Source: Burkholderia catarinensis
Lineage (GTDB): Bacteria > Pseudomonadota > Gammaproteobacteria > Burkholderiales > Burkholderiaceae
Assembly (NCBI RefSeq): GCF_001883705.2
Contig: NZ_MDEQ02000023.1
Coordinates: 52,050 to 116,049, forward strand
Length of the DNA stretch: 64,000 nt
Reading direction: 5' to 3'
Part shown: piece after piece, positions 16,707 through 25,725 of the stretch
How the letters are laid out: every line of letters starts with the position of its first letter
How positions within the stretch are numbered: the stretch's first letter is position 1
Program-made: the position numbers and the translations under genes
The notes under the pieces: generated by a model
What the model saw: only the letters and a program-made list of their open reading frames with translations
Told to the model about the DNA's origin: nothing
Databases searched by the model: none

Positions 16707-17672
16707 TTATGCGCGCGACGATTGCGCCGCCTGATTCGAATCGACGCCCGCCGGCTGCGCCTTGCGCGGCAGCCGGTACGGCACGCGCGACGCGCCCTTC
16801 TGCCGGCGCTGCTGCGCGAGCCGCCGCCGTGCGCGCCGCTCCTGGCCGAAGCCCTGGCTGATCCGGTCGATCACGATCGCGAGGATCACGATCGCGAGGC
16901 CGGCCTGCGTGCCCTTGCCGACGTCGAGCGTCTGGATGCCCGCGAGCACGTCCTCGCCGAGCCCGCGCGAGCCGATCATCGACGCGATCACGACCATCGA
17001 CAGCGCCATCATCGTCGTCTGGTTGATGCCGGCCATGATGCTCGGCCGCGCAAGCGGCATCTGCACGTTGACGAGCAGTTGCCAGCGCGTCGTGCCGAAC
17101 GCGCGCGCGGCTTCCGTCACGTCCGGGTCGACCTGGCGGATGCCGAGATCGGTCAGACGGATCAGCGGCGGCAGCGCGTAGATGATCGTCGCGAGGATCG
17201 CCGGCACCTTGCCGAGGCCGAACAGCATCAGCACCGGGATCAGGTACACGAAGCTCGGCAGCGTCTGCATCACGTCGAGCACGGGCAGCAGCATGCGGCG
17301 CAACCATGCGCTGCGCGACGCAAGGATGCCGAGCGGCACGCCGATCGCGACCGACAGCACCGTCGCGACGAGCATCAGCGCGAGCGTCTGCATCAGCTTG
17401 TCCCACAGGCCGAAGCAGCCGATCGCGTAGAGCAGCAGCATGAAGAGCGCGCCGAGGCCGATGCGGCGCGTCGCATTCCACGCGATCGCGCCAACGACCA
17501 GCAGCACGAGCCACGGCGGCGCCACGCGCAGCGCGCCTTCGAGCGGCACGAGCAGGTAGCGCAGCACCAGCGCGCTGAAATGATGGAAGCTGTCGCCGTA
17601 TTGCGCGACGAAAGTCTCGAGCGCGCCGTTGACCCAGTCGGCGATCGACAGGTGCAGAAAGAAGCCGTTCAT
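16707..17672 (-). CDS. ABC transporter permease, choline/glycine-betaine type (ProW/ChoW-like)
   Basis: A 321-residue inner-membrane permease with about six to seven hydrophobic segments. The ATPase-contact EAA loop is visible as EAARAFGTTRWQLLVNVQMPLA, and the sequence around MAGINQTTMMALSMVVIASM and IGSRGLGEDVLAGIQTLDVG is diagnostic for ProW-type permeases. The N-terminus (WVNGALETFVAQYGDSFHHF) follows the same family. A basic C-terminal tail is longer than usual. The gene is 12 bases upstream of the ATPase gene and 70 bases downstream of the binding-protein gene, with a hairpin in that larger gap. Confidence 0.9.
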   Translation of the reverse strand: MNGFFLHLSIADWVNGALETFVAQYGDSFHHFSALVLRYLLVPLEGALRVAPPWLVLLVVGAIAWNATRRIGLGALFMLLLYAIGCFGLWDKLMQTLALMLVATVLSVAIGVPLGILASRSAWLRRMLLPVLDVMQTLPSFVYLIPVLMLFGLGKVPAILATIIYALPPLIRLTDLGIRQVDPDVTEAARAFGTTRWQLLVNVQMPLARPSIMAGINQTTMMALSMVVIASMIGSRGLGEDVLAGIQTLDVGKGTQAGLAIVILAIVIDRISQGFGQERRARRRLAQQRRQKGASRVPYRLPRKAQPAGVDSNQAAQSSRA

Positions 17673-17706
17673 TTTGATTCTCCGTCGCGCCGTGAAGGCG
17701 CGTGAC

Positions 17707-17733
17707 GGCGGCGGCGGGCGCGGGCCCGCCGCC
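17707..17733 (-). terminator. Intercistronic hairpin after the binding-protein gene
   Basis: A Gly-codon-like GC stem (GGCGGGC facing GCCCGCC, extended by GGC/GCC) fills the 70-base gap between the binding protein and permease genes. Such structures often protect the binding-protein message or attenuate readthrough, giving more binding protein than permease. There is no U-tract. Confidence 0.5.
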
Positions 17734-17742
17734 GCGCGCAGG

Positions 17743-18780
17743 TTACGCGCCCTTCAGGTTGCCGGCGATCTTCTGCGCGACGTCGGCCGGCACCCACTGC
17801 TTCCACATGTCCGGGCGGGTCTTCAGGAACTGCGTGGCCATCGCCGCGCCGTCGATCTTCTTCGTCGTCATCTCGAGGATCGTCTGGTTCAGGAAGTCCA
17901 TCGAGAAGCGCACCTTGCCGAATACGCCGACGAGATCGGGGTTCGCGTCGGCGAACGGCTTCGACACGCCGACCGTCAGCCGCGACACCATGTACGACGA
18001 CGAGCACTGGTGCGTGCTGCTCTCGTCGCGCAGCGTCTTCCAGCATGCTTCGTTAAAGGCCGGCATCTTCAGCGCCGCGAACTTGTATTTCGCCATCAGC
18101 GCGGCCGGGCCCCAGTAATAGAACACGATCGGCGCGCCGCGCTGGTACGCGGACACGATCGCCGCGTCGAGCGCCGCACCCGTGCCCGGATGGAAGTTCG
18201 TATACGACTGGTCGAGCTTCAGCACGCGCAACAGGCGCGAGTTCACGCGCTCGCAGTCCCAGCCCGTCGGGCAGTTCAGGAAGCGGCCCTTGTCCGGTTC
18301 CTCCTCGTCGGCGAACACCTGCTTGTACTTCGGCAGGTCGTCGACCGACGCGAGCCCCGGCGCGACCGGCTTGATGTTGCGCGCCGGATCGCCCTTCACC
18401 ACGTATTCGGGCACGAACCAGCCTTCCGTCGTGCCGCCCGGCAGCGTGTCGCCGATCAGCTTCACCGCGCCCGACGCGACGGCCTTCGCGGTGATCTCGC
18501 TGCGGCCCGTCCACTGCTCGGCCCAGATCTGCAGGTCGTTGCGCGCGAGCGCCGTTTCCGTCGCGGCCGTGCTGCCCGGCACGACGTCCGTCTTGCAGCC
18601 GTAGCCCTTCTCCATGATCTGCCGCAGCACCTCGGTCGCGAACGATCCGCTCTCCCATGTGATGCCCGCGAAATGGACCGTCTTGCCGTCGGTGCACGCG
18701 CCGCCGGCCGCATGGGCCGCGGGCGCGGACAGGATCGCCGCGGCGGCGAGAAGGACCGTTTTCAGTCGTCGAATCTGCAT
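17743..18780 (-). CDS. Periplasmic substrate-binding protein of a quaternary-amine ABC transporter (OpuAC/ProX-like)
   Basis: A 345-residue exported binding protein. The start at 18780 gives a standard signal peptide (MQIRRLKTVLLAAAAILSAP); an upstream extension was rejected as it puts 53 unrelated residues before it. The mature protein opens GKTVHFAGITWESGSFATEV. Tryptophans and aromatics that could build the cation-binding cage are visible in WAEQWTGRSE, TEGWFVPEYVV and FYYWGPAALM. Repeated Cys residues (CTDGK, GCKTD, CPTGWDCERV, EACWK, HQCSS) may form disulfides. The ligand is likely choline, betaine, carnitine or a related compound; sequence alone does not separate them. Confidence 0.88.
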   Translation of the reverse strand: MQIRRLKTVLLAAAAILSAPAAHAAGGACTDGKTVHFAGITWESGSFATEVLRQIMEKGYGCKTDVVPGSTAATETALARNDLQIWAEQWTGRSEITAKAVASGAVKLIGDTLPGGTTEGWFVPEYVVKGDPARNIKPVAPGLASVDDLPKYKQVFADEEEPDKGRFLNCPTGWDCERVNSRLLRVLKLDQSYTNFHPGTGAALDAAIVSAYQRGAPIVFYYWGPAALMAKYKFAALKMPAFNEACWKTLRDESSTHQCSSSYMVSRLTVGVSKPFADANPDLVGVFGKVRFSMDFLNQTILEMTTKKIDGAAMATQFLKTRPDMWKQWVPADVAQKIAGNLKGA

Positions 18781-18904
18781 GGTGGGTCGTCTCCAAATCG
18801 AATCTGTTGTTTGTGCATCGCGGCATGCGCGGCAACCGGCGAATCGCGAAGCCATCCACGTCCGGTCAGCCTGCATGTTTGAGCCGCCAATTTGTTTAGG
18901 GAAA

Positions 18905-18918
18905 CGAGTAATTCCGAT
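18905..18918 (+). promoter_or_regulatory. Mirrored regulatory element, copy 1 (choline-type ABC side)
   Basis: CGAGTAATTCCGAT lies 125 bases upstream of the binding-protein start. Its near-identical partner (13 of 14 bases) lies on the other strand at 19137-19150, 200 bases upstream of the porin. Relative to the gene it faces, each copy has the same orientation, as expected for one regulator controlling both divergent units. Confidence 0.5.
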
Positions 18919-19136
18919 CATTGCAATCGGCAGCGCCAATCGATCTTTCGGCCGCCCGCCAGGCCCGCCGGACGGGCCGCGCAGCCGATTTTACGAGGCC
19001 GGCCATGGCCCGGCACGGCCCGTTTCCCGACCCCGTTCGACGGCGGCCTGGCCGGCCTTGAGCCGCGGTGCCGCGCGCGCCGTTCCGGCTATCGAAACGA
19101 CCTGTCGCGCCCCCATTGGCGAACTCGATCCCATCC

Positions 19137-19150
19137 ATCGAAATTACTCG
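19137..19150 (-). promoter_or_regulatory. Mirrored regulatory element, copy 2 (porin side)
   Basis: Read on the minus strand this is CGAGTAATTTCGAT, differing from copy 1 at one base. The pair sits in the divergent spacer between the ABC transporter and the porin. Confidence 0.5.
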
Positions 19151-19349
19151 CTTTGGATTCCTTTCCGGCTTGGGAAGAATGCGCGGTGTCATCGGAGGAG
19201 ACACGACCCGACGCTGCCGGTTGCCGCGCCGCCGCGCATCGCGCGCCCCGGCGCCGCACGCGCTGCGCCGGATCGCCCCGGATGACGGGGCGCGCCTCGC
19301 CGGACGCGCTCACGACAACCGATACAAGCTGGATATCCCGGAGATCTCA

Positions 19350-20501
19350 ATGAAAAAGACCCTGACGGCGCTCGCCGTAACGGCAGCCTTCGCAACCCCC
19401 GTGTTCGCGCAAAGCAGCGTCACGCTGTACGGCGTGATCGACGAAGGCCTGAACTACACGAACAACGTCGGCACCGGCCACGTCTACGAGATGGCCAGCG
19501 GCTACGCGCAGGGCAGCCGCTGGGGCCTGAAGGGCAGCGAGGATCTCGGCGGCGGCATGAAGGCGATCTTCCAGCTCGAGAACGGCTTCGACGTGAACAG
19601 CGGCCGGCTCAACCAGGGCGGCCGCATGTTCGGCCGCCAGGCGTACGTCGGCCTGAGCCAGGCGCAGTACGGCACGCTGACGTTCGGCCGCCAGTACGAC
19701 TCCGTCGTCGACTATCTCGCGCCGACCACGGCCAACGGCAACTGGGGCGGCTACCTGCTCGCGCACCCGTTCGACAACGACAACACCGACAACTCGTTCC
19801 GCCTCGACAATACCGTGAAGTACGCGAGCCCGAACTTCGGCGGCTTCCAGTTCGGCGGCGCCTACAGCTTCAGCAACAGCACGAGCTTCTCGGACAACCG
19901 CGCGCACAGCTTCGGCGCGCAATACCAGAACAACGGGCTCTTGATCGGCGCCGCGTACCTGCAGGCGAACCATCCGGGCAACGGCTCGGCCGGCGCGATC
20001 ACCGCGAACGACGCGAGCTACATCGCCGAGCGCATGCGCGTGTTCGGCGCGGGCATCAACTACACGTTCGGGCCCGCGACGGTCGGCTTCGCGTACACGA
20101 ACTCGAACTACAAGAACCCGACCGGCAACGGCTACCTCGGCACGCCGGGCGCGATCATCGCGCCGGGGGCGACGGTCAGCGCGATCAAGTACCAGAACTT
20201 CGAGGTGAACGGTTCGTACCAGATCACGCCGGCGTTCATGGTCGGCGCGCAGTACGTGCTGTCGCTCGAGAAGTACGACGCATCGACCGGCGACGCGAAG
20301 CCGAAGATCCACTCGGTCGGGCTGATGGCCGACTACAACCTGTCGAAGCGCACCGACGTGTACGTGCAGGCCGCGTACCAGCATATCGCCGGCGACAAGA
20401 CGAACTCGATCCTCGACAACGCGTTCATCCCCGGCACCGACGCGCCGTCGTCGACGTCGAACCAGGTGGCCGTGCGCGTCGCGCTGCGCCACAAGTTCTG
20501 A
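19350..20501 (+). CDS. Gram-negative outer-membrane porin (trimeric, OmpC/Omp38-like)
   Basis: A 383-residue porin of the Burkholderia/Neisseria type. It has a signal peptide (MKKTLTALAVTAAFATPVFA), a first strand SSVTLYGVIDEGLNYTNNVG, the signature GSRWGLKGSEDLGGGMKAIF and FGRQAYVGLSQAQYGTLTFGRQYD, and a C-terminal strand ending in F (VAVRVALRHKF) that drives barrel insertion. Porins form trimeric water-filled channels for small solutes. ATG 19350 is fixed by the signal peptide. It is divergent from the quaternary-amine ABC operon and shares mirrored control elements with it. A terminator follows. Confidence 0.95.
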   Translation: MKKTLTALAVTAAFATPVFAQSSVTLYGVIDEGLNYTNNVGTGHVYEMASGYAQGSRWGLKGSEDLGGGMKAIFQLENGFDVNSGRLNQGGRMFGRQAYVGLSQAQYGTLTFGRQYDSVVDYLAPTTANGNWGGYLLAHPFDNDNTDNSFRLDNTVKYASPNFGGFQFGGAYSFSNSTSFSDNRAHSFGAQYQNNGLLIGAAYLQANHPGNGSAGAITANDASYIAERMRVFGAGINYTFGPATVGFAYTNSNYKNPTGNGYLGTPGAIIAPGATVSAIKYQNFEVNGSYQITPAFMVGAQYVLSLEKYDASTGDAKPKIHSVGLMADYNLSKRTDVYVQAAYQHIAGDKTNSILDNAFIPGTDAPSSTSNQVAVRVALRHKF

Positions 20502-20561
20502 CGCCCCCCGGTTCCCCGTTCTTCACGCGACACCCGCGCCGGCCGGCCCGAGGTGTCTTCG

Positions 20562-20598
20562 CCCGCCCGCAGGCACCAGGCCTGCCGGCGGGTTTTTT
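20562..20598 (+). terminator. Rho-independent terminator of the porin gene
   Basis: CCCGCC-C-GCAGGC at 20562-20574 pairs with GCCTGC-C-GGCGGG ending at 20592 around a short loop, followed by TTTTTT at 20593-20598. It is 60 bases after the porin stop. Confidence 0.9.
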
Positions 20599-20735
20599 CA
20601 TGGGCGCGGCAACGCGTGCCCTTCCCGCCCCGCCGGAATCGATCAACGCCGCTCACGCGCCCCGTCAACCATGACAGGTCGACGGCCGGCGATCCGCCGA
20701 TACACTGTGTGCCGCCCCATCCGAAGGAGTGTCAT

Positions 20736-21929
20736 TTGAAGCACCGGCACCGCACGCAGTCCGCATTCGCAGCCAACCCGGCCACGTCCACCCGCACCGG
20801 CCCGCGCAACGCACGGATCGACCTGCTGCGCGGCGTGTCGATCGTGCTCGTCCTGCTGCATCACTTCAACATCGCGTATCCGCTGCGCGACACCGCGCTC
20901 GCGCGCGTGCTCGGCTGGGACACGATCCATGCGATCGTGCGCAACGGCAACTACGGCGTGACGATGTTCTTCGCGATCTCGGGCTACCTGATCACGTCGA
21001 ATGCGCGCCGCCGCTGGGGCAGCCTCGGCGCGCTCGACGTGCGCGCGTTCTACGTGTCGCGCGTCGCCCGCATCGTCCCGTGCCTGCTTCTGCTGCTCGC
21101 GCTCGTCAACGGCCTCGCGGCGGCCGGCGTGCCGATCTTCACGAACCATGCGCCGCAGGGCATCGCCGTGTCGTACTGGCTCGTGAATCTCGCGTCGCTC
21201 ACGTTCTCGATGAACGTGCTGATCGGCACATACGGATGGGTCAACTACGCGCTCGGCGTGCTGTGGTCGCTGTCGGTCGACGAGGTGTTCTACCTGTCGT
21301 TTCCGCTGCTGTGCATCGCACTGCGGCGCGACACGCGGCTGTTCGCGTTCTGGCTGCTGATTGCCGCGATCAGCCCCGTGTACCGCTTCACGCATCCGGG
21401 CGACGAAGGCGGATTCCTCTACGCGTACTTCGCGTGCTTCGACGGCATCGCGATCGGCTGCTGTACCGCGTTGCTGGCCGAACGCGCGCGCTGGCAGGTG
21501 CTTGCGGCCGCGCCCGTGCAATGGCTCGCGGCAACGGCGATGACGGTGCTCTATCTCGCGTGGCCGATCGCGGAAAGCCACGTGCTCGGCGTATCCGCGA
21601 TGGCGCTCGGCACGGCCGTGCTGCTGATCGGCGCGCACGTCGAACGCGAACGCGCACACGGCTGCGCGCTCGCACCGCTGCGCTGGAGCGGCCGGCTCAG
21701 CTACGAGCTGTACCTGTTCCACCTGATCGTGCTCGGCGCGCTGCGCACGTTCTGGGCGCCGTCAGCCACACATGGTGACGGCAAGCTGGCGTTGCTCATC
21801 GCGTATCTGGTGCTGTCGGCCGGCTTGAGCGCGGCCATCGCGCGCGGCTATGCGACGCCGCTCGACCGCTTCATCAAACGGGTTGCGTCGCGGCCTGCCG
21901 CGCGTGTGCCGGATGGTGCGCGCTTCTAG
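20736..21929 (+). CDS. Membrane acyltransferase (acyltransferase-3 family)
   Basis: A 397-residue protein with about ten membrane segments. The family opening is R-I-D-L-L-R-G-V-S-I-V-L-V-L-L-H-H-F, containing the catalytic-type histidine, followed by GVTMFFAISGYLITSNARRR and, later, LWSLSVDEVFYLSFPLLCIA. These proteins move acetyl or other acyl groups onto extracytoplasmic sugars or lipids. The start is taken as TTG 20736, because AAGGAGT lies just before it and no ATG fits; an upstream extension is Arg/Pro-rich and lacks a ribosome site. It stands alone, so its acceptor is unknown. Confidence 0.85.
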   Translation: MKHRHRTQSAFAANPATSTRTGPRNARIDLLRGVSIVLVLLHHFNIAYPLRDTALARVLGWDTIHAIVRNGNYGVTMFFAISGYLITSNARRRWGSLGALDVRAFYVSRVARIVPCLLLLLALVNGLAAAGVPIFTNHAPQGIAVSYWLVNLASLTFSMNVLIGTYGWVNYALGVLWSLSVDEVFYLSFPLLCIALRRDTRLFAFWLLIAAISPVYRFTHPGDEGGFLYAYFACFDGIAIGCCTALLAERARWQVLAAAPVQWLAATAMTVLYLAWPIAESHVLGVSAMALGTAVLLIGAHVERERAHGCALAPLRWSGRLSYELYLFHLIVLGALRTFWAPSATHGDGKLALLIAYLVLSAGLSAAIARGYATPLDRFIKRVASRPAARVPDGARF

Positions 21930-21967
21930 CGTCCGGCGCGTGGCCGGCCATCGCTGCAGCGCGGCGG

Positions 21968-22000
21968 CGAGAAAAGAAAAAATCGGCCAGGGCCCGGCCG
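21968..22000 (-). terminator. Terminator of the His-rich protein/phosphatase operon
   Basis: On the minus strand CGGCC and GGCCG form a short GC stem (21984-22000), followed by ATTTTTTCTTTTC. It lies about 90 bases after the stop at 22091 and ends the leftward operon. Confidence 0.65.
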
Positions 22001-22090
22001 TATCGCGCAACGATGCCGGCCGGCCTGACCGCAAGCCCCGTGTACGAATCGTCGATCACCCGCGCGACCGCGTCATCGGCCGCCCGTCGA

Positions 22091-22828
22091 TCAATCCAGA
22101 TAGTCCGCGTATTCCTTGCGCGAATAGCCGGCGAGCGTCTGCCACGGCAATGCCTCCCGCCGCGCGGCCGGTGCCGGTGTCAACGTCAGCTTGCGCACGA
22201 CGCGGCCGTCCGCACTCCGGTATTCGACCGACAGCGGTGCCTGCAACTTTTCGCTCCACAGGATCCGGTTCACCCCGCGCGCGCCGGGCGTGTCGACCGC
22301 CTGCTCGTACCAGACAGTGCCGGGCACATCGCCGCGCTTCGCGACCGCGAGCCGCTTCAGCTGCGACGGCGGCGTGACGTAGTACGCGTTGTCCCACGAG
22401 CCGTCGAAGCCCGTCGTTTCGTACTCGGCCGGCGGCACGCTGACGACCGTCCGGGTCGCCGCGTCCACATACTCGATGCGCGCCGTCTTGCCGTCGTAGG
22501 TCACATGTCGTGCGGCTGCCTGGAAGTTGAAGTGCTTGTGACCGGCGTGGGTGGCAACCGGCTGCACGCCGGTGCGCCGGCCCGCGTCATGGTCATGGTC
22601 GTGATCGTCGCCATGACCGCCGCCCGCCGCCGCGACGGGCAGCACGCGTTCGACCCACACGTGCCCGTCGCGCCGAACCATCCGTTCGCGGTACATCGTC
22701 GTGCGCGTCACGCCGTCGGCCGTGACCGTACGGCTTTCGTGCAGCAGCGCGGCGTCGAGATCCGCCGCCGCAAAGGCCGGGAGCGCAGCCAACCCGCAAG
22801 CGAGCGCACAGAGAAGCTGGCGTTTCAT
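22091..22828 (-). CDS. Periplasmic His-rich protein beside alkaline phosphatases, unknown function
   Basis: A 245-residue exported protein (signal peptide MKRQLLCALACGLAALPAFA). Residues about 66-79 form a His/Asp cluster, GGGHGDDHDHDHDAG, followed by THAGHKHFNF, which suggests metal binding. The C-terminal half is rich in beta-type segments (YVTPPSQLKRLAVAKRGDVP, WSEKLQAPLSVEYRSADGRV). I do not recognise the family. It is 33 bases downstream of an alkaline phosphatase gene in the same direction. Since these phosphatases need zinc and magnesium, a metal-donor or metal-buffer role is possible, but this is only inference. Confidence 0.75.
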   Translation of the reverse strand: MKRQLLCALACGLAALPAFAAADLDAALLHESRTVTADGVTRTTMYRERMVRRDGHVWVERVLPVAAAGGGHGDDHDHDHDAGRRTGVQPVATHAGHKHFNFQAAARHVTYDGKTARIEYVDAATRTVVSVPPAEYETTGFDGSWDNAYYVTPPSQLKRLAVAKRGDVPGTVWYEQAVDTPGARGVNRILWSEKLQAPLSVEYRSADGRVVRKLTLTPAPAARREALPWQTLAGYSRKEYADYLD

Positions 22829-22861
22829 CGGAGGTTCCCGTTCATCATGAAGTCTCCGCGC

Positions 22862-24253
22862 TCAGAAGCCGAACGCCGAGCGCACGAGACCGAACACCTT
22901 CGTATTGTCGATCGTGCCCTTGAACGCCTTCGCGTCCGCACCGTCGGCAAACAGCATCACGTCGCCGCCGCCGTGCGTCTCCGAGCCCGCACTGCCCATC
23001 CGCACGCCGACCTCCTGCAGATACGCGTCGTTCATCGCCGTGGCCGAATCGACCGACGCACGCACGTTCGGCCGGTTCGCGCCGTTGCCGAACACCAGCG
23101 TCGTGTAGGTATTGCCGTCGGCGTCCTTGCTCGGCTGGCCGTCGCGATAGTTGCGGCTGATGTCGAGAATCGGATTGCCGCGCTTCGAATAGCCGTTGAT
23201 CGTCATCGTGTGGTCGTGGTCGGCCGTCACGACGATCAGCGTATTCGACAGGTCGACCTTCGACAGCGCGACGCGGATCGCTTCGTCGAACGCCACCGTG
23301 TCCTCGAGCGCGCGCTTCGCGTTGGTGCCGTGCAGCGCATGATCGATCCGGCCGCCTTCGACCATCAGGAAATAGCCGTTCGAATTCTTCGACAGCACGT
23401 CGATCGCCTTCGACGTCATGTCGGCGAGGCTCGGCTGCGACGGCCCTTCGCCCTTGCCCGCGGCGCGGTCGAGTTCGTACTCGAGATGGCTCGTCGAACT
23501 GAAGAGACCGACCAGCTTGCCGTTGCCGGCCTGCGCGAGCTGATCCCGGGTGGCGACGACCGTGTAGCCCTTCGCCTTCATCTCGTCGAGCAGGTTGCGC
23601 CCGTCCGCGCGCCCGCGTTTGTTGGCCACCGGATCGAACGGCGTCCAGTGGTTGCGGCCACCGCCCATCAGCACGTCGACGCCGTCGCCGAGCGCCGCGT
23701 TGTAGCCGGCACCGCCCGGCGCCGCCTGCGCGGCGATGTCGTACTGCGCATCGCGATGGCAGATATGCGAATAGGTCGCGGCGGGCGTCGCGTGCGTGAG
23801 CTCGGTCGTCGTGATCGCGCCGACCGCCTTGCCGCGCGCCTTCGCCAGCTCCAGCAGCGTCGCGACCGGCTGGCCGTTGCCCGGCGCGCAATTGTTGACG
23901 GTCTTGTTGCCGTTGGCGTCGCTGCCCGGCGCGACCGCGCGCGTGTCGGACGACATCGACAGCACTTCGTTGTTCATCTTCACGCCGGTCATGTACGCGG
24001 CCATCGACGGCGCGCTGTCGGTCGTCTGCGCATCGTTCGAGAAGGTCTTGACGCGCGCGGTGCGGGCCAGCTTCTCCATCGTCAGTTGTCCCGACTCACC
24101 GACCTTGTAGATCCGGCTCGCCGTCACGGTCGTCGGCCCCATGCCGTCGCCGAGAAAGAAAATCACGTTCTTCGCCTGCCCGGCGGCCTGCGCCGGGCCG
24201 CATGCGAAACCCACGGCCGCCAGCGCCGCCGCGATGCACTTGATGGTCGACAT
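22862..24253 (-). CDS. Alkaline phosphatase, periplasmic
   Basis: A 463-residue PhoA-family phosphomonoesterase. The start at 24253 gives a signal peptide (MSTIKCIAAALAAVGFACGP) and has AGGGGAA upstream; an ATG at 24289 overlapping the previous stop is an alternative. Metal and catalytic motifs are clear: NVIFFLGDGMGPTT (metal-binding Asp), TDSAPSMAAYMTG with the nucleophilic Ser, MVEGGRIDHALHGTNAKRAL, and VTADHDHTMTI. Two Cys pairs could form disulfides. It is the second of two closely related phosphatases and lies just after the lipoprotein form, so the two are paralogues from a tandem duplication. Confidence 0.92.
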   Translation of the reverse strand: MSTIKCIAAALAAVGFACGPAQAAGQAKNVIFFLGDGMGPTTVTASRIYKVGESGQLTMEKLARTARVKTFSNDAQTTDSAPSMAAYMTGVKMNNEVLSMSSDTRAVAPGSDANGNKTVNNCAPGNGQPVATLLELAKARGKAVGAITTTELTHATPAATYSHICHRDAQYDIAAQAAPGGAGYNAALGDGVDVLMGGGRNHWTPFDPVANKRGRADGRNLLDEMKAKGYTVVATRDQLAQAGNGKLVGLFSSTSHLEYELDRAAGKGEGPSQPSLADMTSKAIDVLSKNSNGYFLMVEGGRIDHALHGTNAKRALEDTVAFDEAIRVALSKVDLSNTLIVVTADHDHTMTINGYSKRGNPILDISRNYRDGQPSKDADGNTYTTLVFGNGANRPNVRASVDSATAMNDAYLQEVGVRMGSAGSETHGGGDVMLFADGADAKAFKGTIDNTKVFGLVRSAFGF

Positions 24254-24285
24254 CCTGTATTCCCCTGTACCCGTGTGGTCGGCGC

Positions 24286-25725
24286 TCAAAGCTGCACCGC
24301 GTTGCGCACCAGCTCGAAAACCTTGTTGTTCTCGATCACGCCGTGGAACGCATCCGCGCCGCGGCCGATCGCACCGAGGAACACATCCGTGCCGCCGTGC
24401 GTCTCGCTGCCCTTGTCCATCCGCACGACGGCCTCCTGGCGGTAATCGTCGGCGCCCGTCACCGCGTCGGTGAGCGCGGTGCCCGCGCGGCTGCCCTGCA
24501 CGCGGTTCTCGCCGTTGCCGAAGCCGATGATCGTGTACGGCGCGCCGTCCGCGTCCTTCGCGACCGCGCCCGTCTGATAGCTGCGCAGCACGCCCAGCAC
24601 GCCGGGCTTGCCCGCTTCGGTCTTGCCGGTGCGCGCCGCATAGCCGTTCAGCACCAGCGTGTGGTCGTGATCGGCCGTGACGACGATCAGCGTGTTCTTC
24701 AGGTCGGGATCGGTCTTGCGCACCTTGTCGAGCGTCGCCTTGATCGCGTTGTCGAACGCGACGGTATCCTGCAGCGCGCGCTTCGCATTGGTATCGTGCA
24801 GCGCGTGATCGATCCGGCCGCCCTCGACCATCAGGAAATAGCCGTTCGGGTTGTTCTGCAGCACGTCGAGCGCGCGCGTCGCCATGTCGGACAGGCTCGG
24901 CTCCTTGGTCGCGCCGCGATCGAGGTCGTAGCTCAGGTGGCTCGACGCGAACAGGCCGACCAGCTTCCCGCTCTTCGTCGCATCCGCGGCCAGCAGGTCG
25001 TCGCGGTTCTGCGCGAACGCGTAGCCCTTCGCCTTCAGCTCGTTGACCAGGTTGCGCCCGTCGGTGCGCTTGCCGCCGCCGTCCTTCGGCACGAAGAACT
25101 GCGTGCCGCCGCCGAGCACGACGTCGACGCCGTCGCCCAGCGCGCCGTTATAGCCCGCGCCGCCCGGCACGAGCTGCGCCGCGATGTCGTTCTCGGCGTC
25201 GCGATGGCACACGTGCGCGTACGTCGCCGCGGGCGTCGCGTGCGTGACGCGCGTGGTCGTCACGACACCGGTGGCCATCCCCTTCGCCTTCGCGATCTCG
25301 AGCAGCGTCGACACCGATTTGCCGTTGTTCGCGCCGCAGTTGCCGGTGAGGCCGGCGCTCGGCTCGATCGCCTTCGTGTCGGGCGACATCGAGATCACTT
25401 CGTTGTTGGTCTTGACGCCGGTCATGTACGCCGACATCGACGGCGCGCTGTCCGTCACCTGCGCGTCGTTCGAATAGGTCTTCACGAATGCGGATTCGGG
25501 CAGCGTGTCGATTGTGAGCGCGCCGTCTTCGCCGACGGCGTAGATGCGCGCGGCCGTCATCGTCGTCATCCCCATCCCGTCGCCGAGGAAAAAGATCACG
25601 TTGCGCGCCGCCAGCGGCTTCGTGGGGCCGGGCGCCGTGCCGCCGGTCGGGCCGTCGTCGCTGCCGCATCCGGCAAGTGCCAAGGCGCCGGCGCACAGCA
25701 GCGCCGCCAGTTTGATTCGATTCAT
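24286..25725 (-). CDS. Alkaline phosphatase, lipoprotein form
   Basis: A 479-residue PhoA-family enzyme. The start at 25725 yields a lipoprotein signal with lipobox LALAGCGS, so the enzyme is predicted to be tethered to a membrane. Catalytic motifs match its neighbour: NVIFFLGDGMGMTT, TDSAPSMSAYMTG, MVEGGRIDHALHDTNAKRAL and VTADHDHTLVL. Differences include a longer linker after the lipid anchor and an insert near GYAARTGKTEAGKPGV. First gene of a three-gene leftward operon; no clear Pho box is seen upstream. Having one anchored and one soluble copy probably spreads phosphate release over two locations. Confidence 0.92.
   Translation of the reverse strand: MNRIKLAALLCAGALALAGCGSDDGPTGGTAPGPTKPLAARNVIFFLGDGMGMTTMTAARIYAVGEDGALTIDTLPESAFVKTYSNDAQVTDSAPSMSAYMTGVKTNNEVISMSPDTKAIEPSAGLTGNCGANNGKSVSTLLEIAKAKGMATGVVTTTRVTHATPAATYAHVCHRDAENDIAAQLVPGGAGYNGALGDGVDVVLGGGTQFFVPKDGGGKRTDGRNLVNELKAKGYAFAQNRDDLLAADATKSGKLVGLFASSHLSYDLDRGATKEPSLSDMATRALDVLQNNPNGYFLMVEGGRIDHALHDTNAKRALQDTVAFDNAIKATLDKVRKTDPDLKNTLIVVTADHDHTLVLNGYAARTGKTEAGKPGVLGVLRSYQTGAVAKDADGAPYTIIGFGNGENRVQGSRAGTALTDAVTGADDYRQEAVVRMDKGSETHGGTDVFLGAIGRGADAFHGVIENNKVFELVRNAVQL

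Larger units (their letters stand above)
18781..19349. other. Divergent control region between the ABC operon and the porin
   Basis: A 569-base non-coding region with promoters for both directions. Its outstanding feature is a 14-base element present twice in opposite orientation, listed separately. No gene is convincing in it. Confidence 0.6.

Noticed and set aside
20553..20735. Longer acyltransferase starting upstream of the TTG
   Set aside because: The extension overlaps the porin terminator, is Arg/Pro-rich and has no ribosome site, while AAGGAGT directly precedes TTG 20736.
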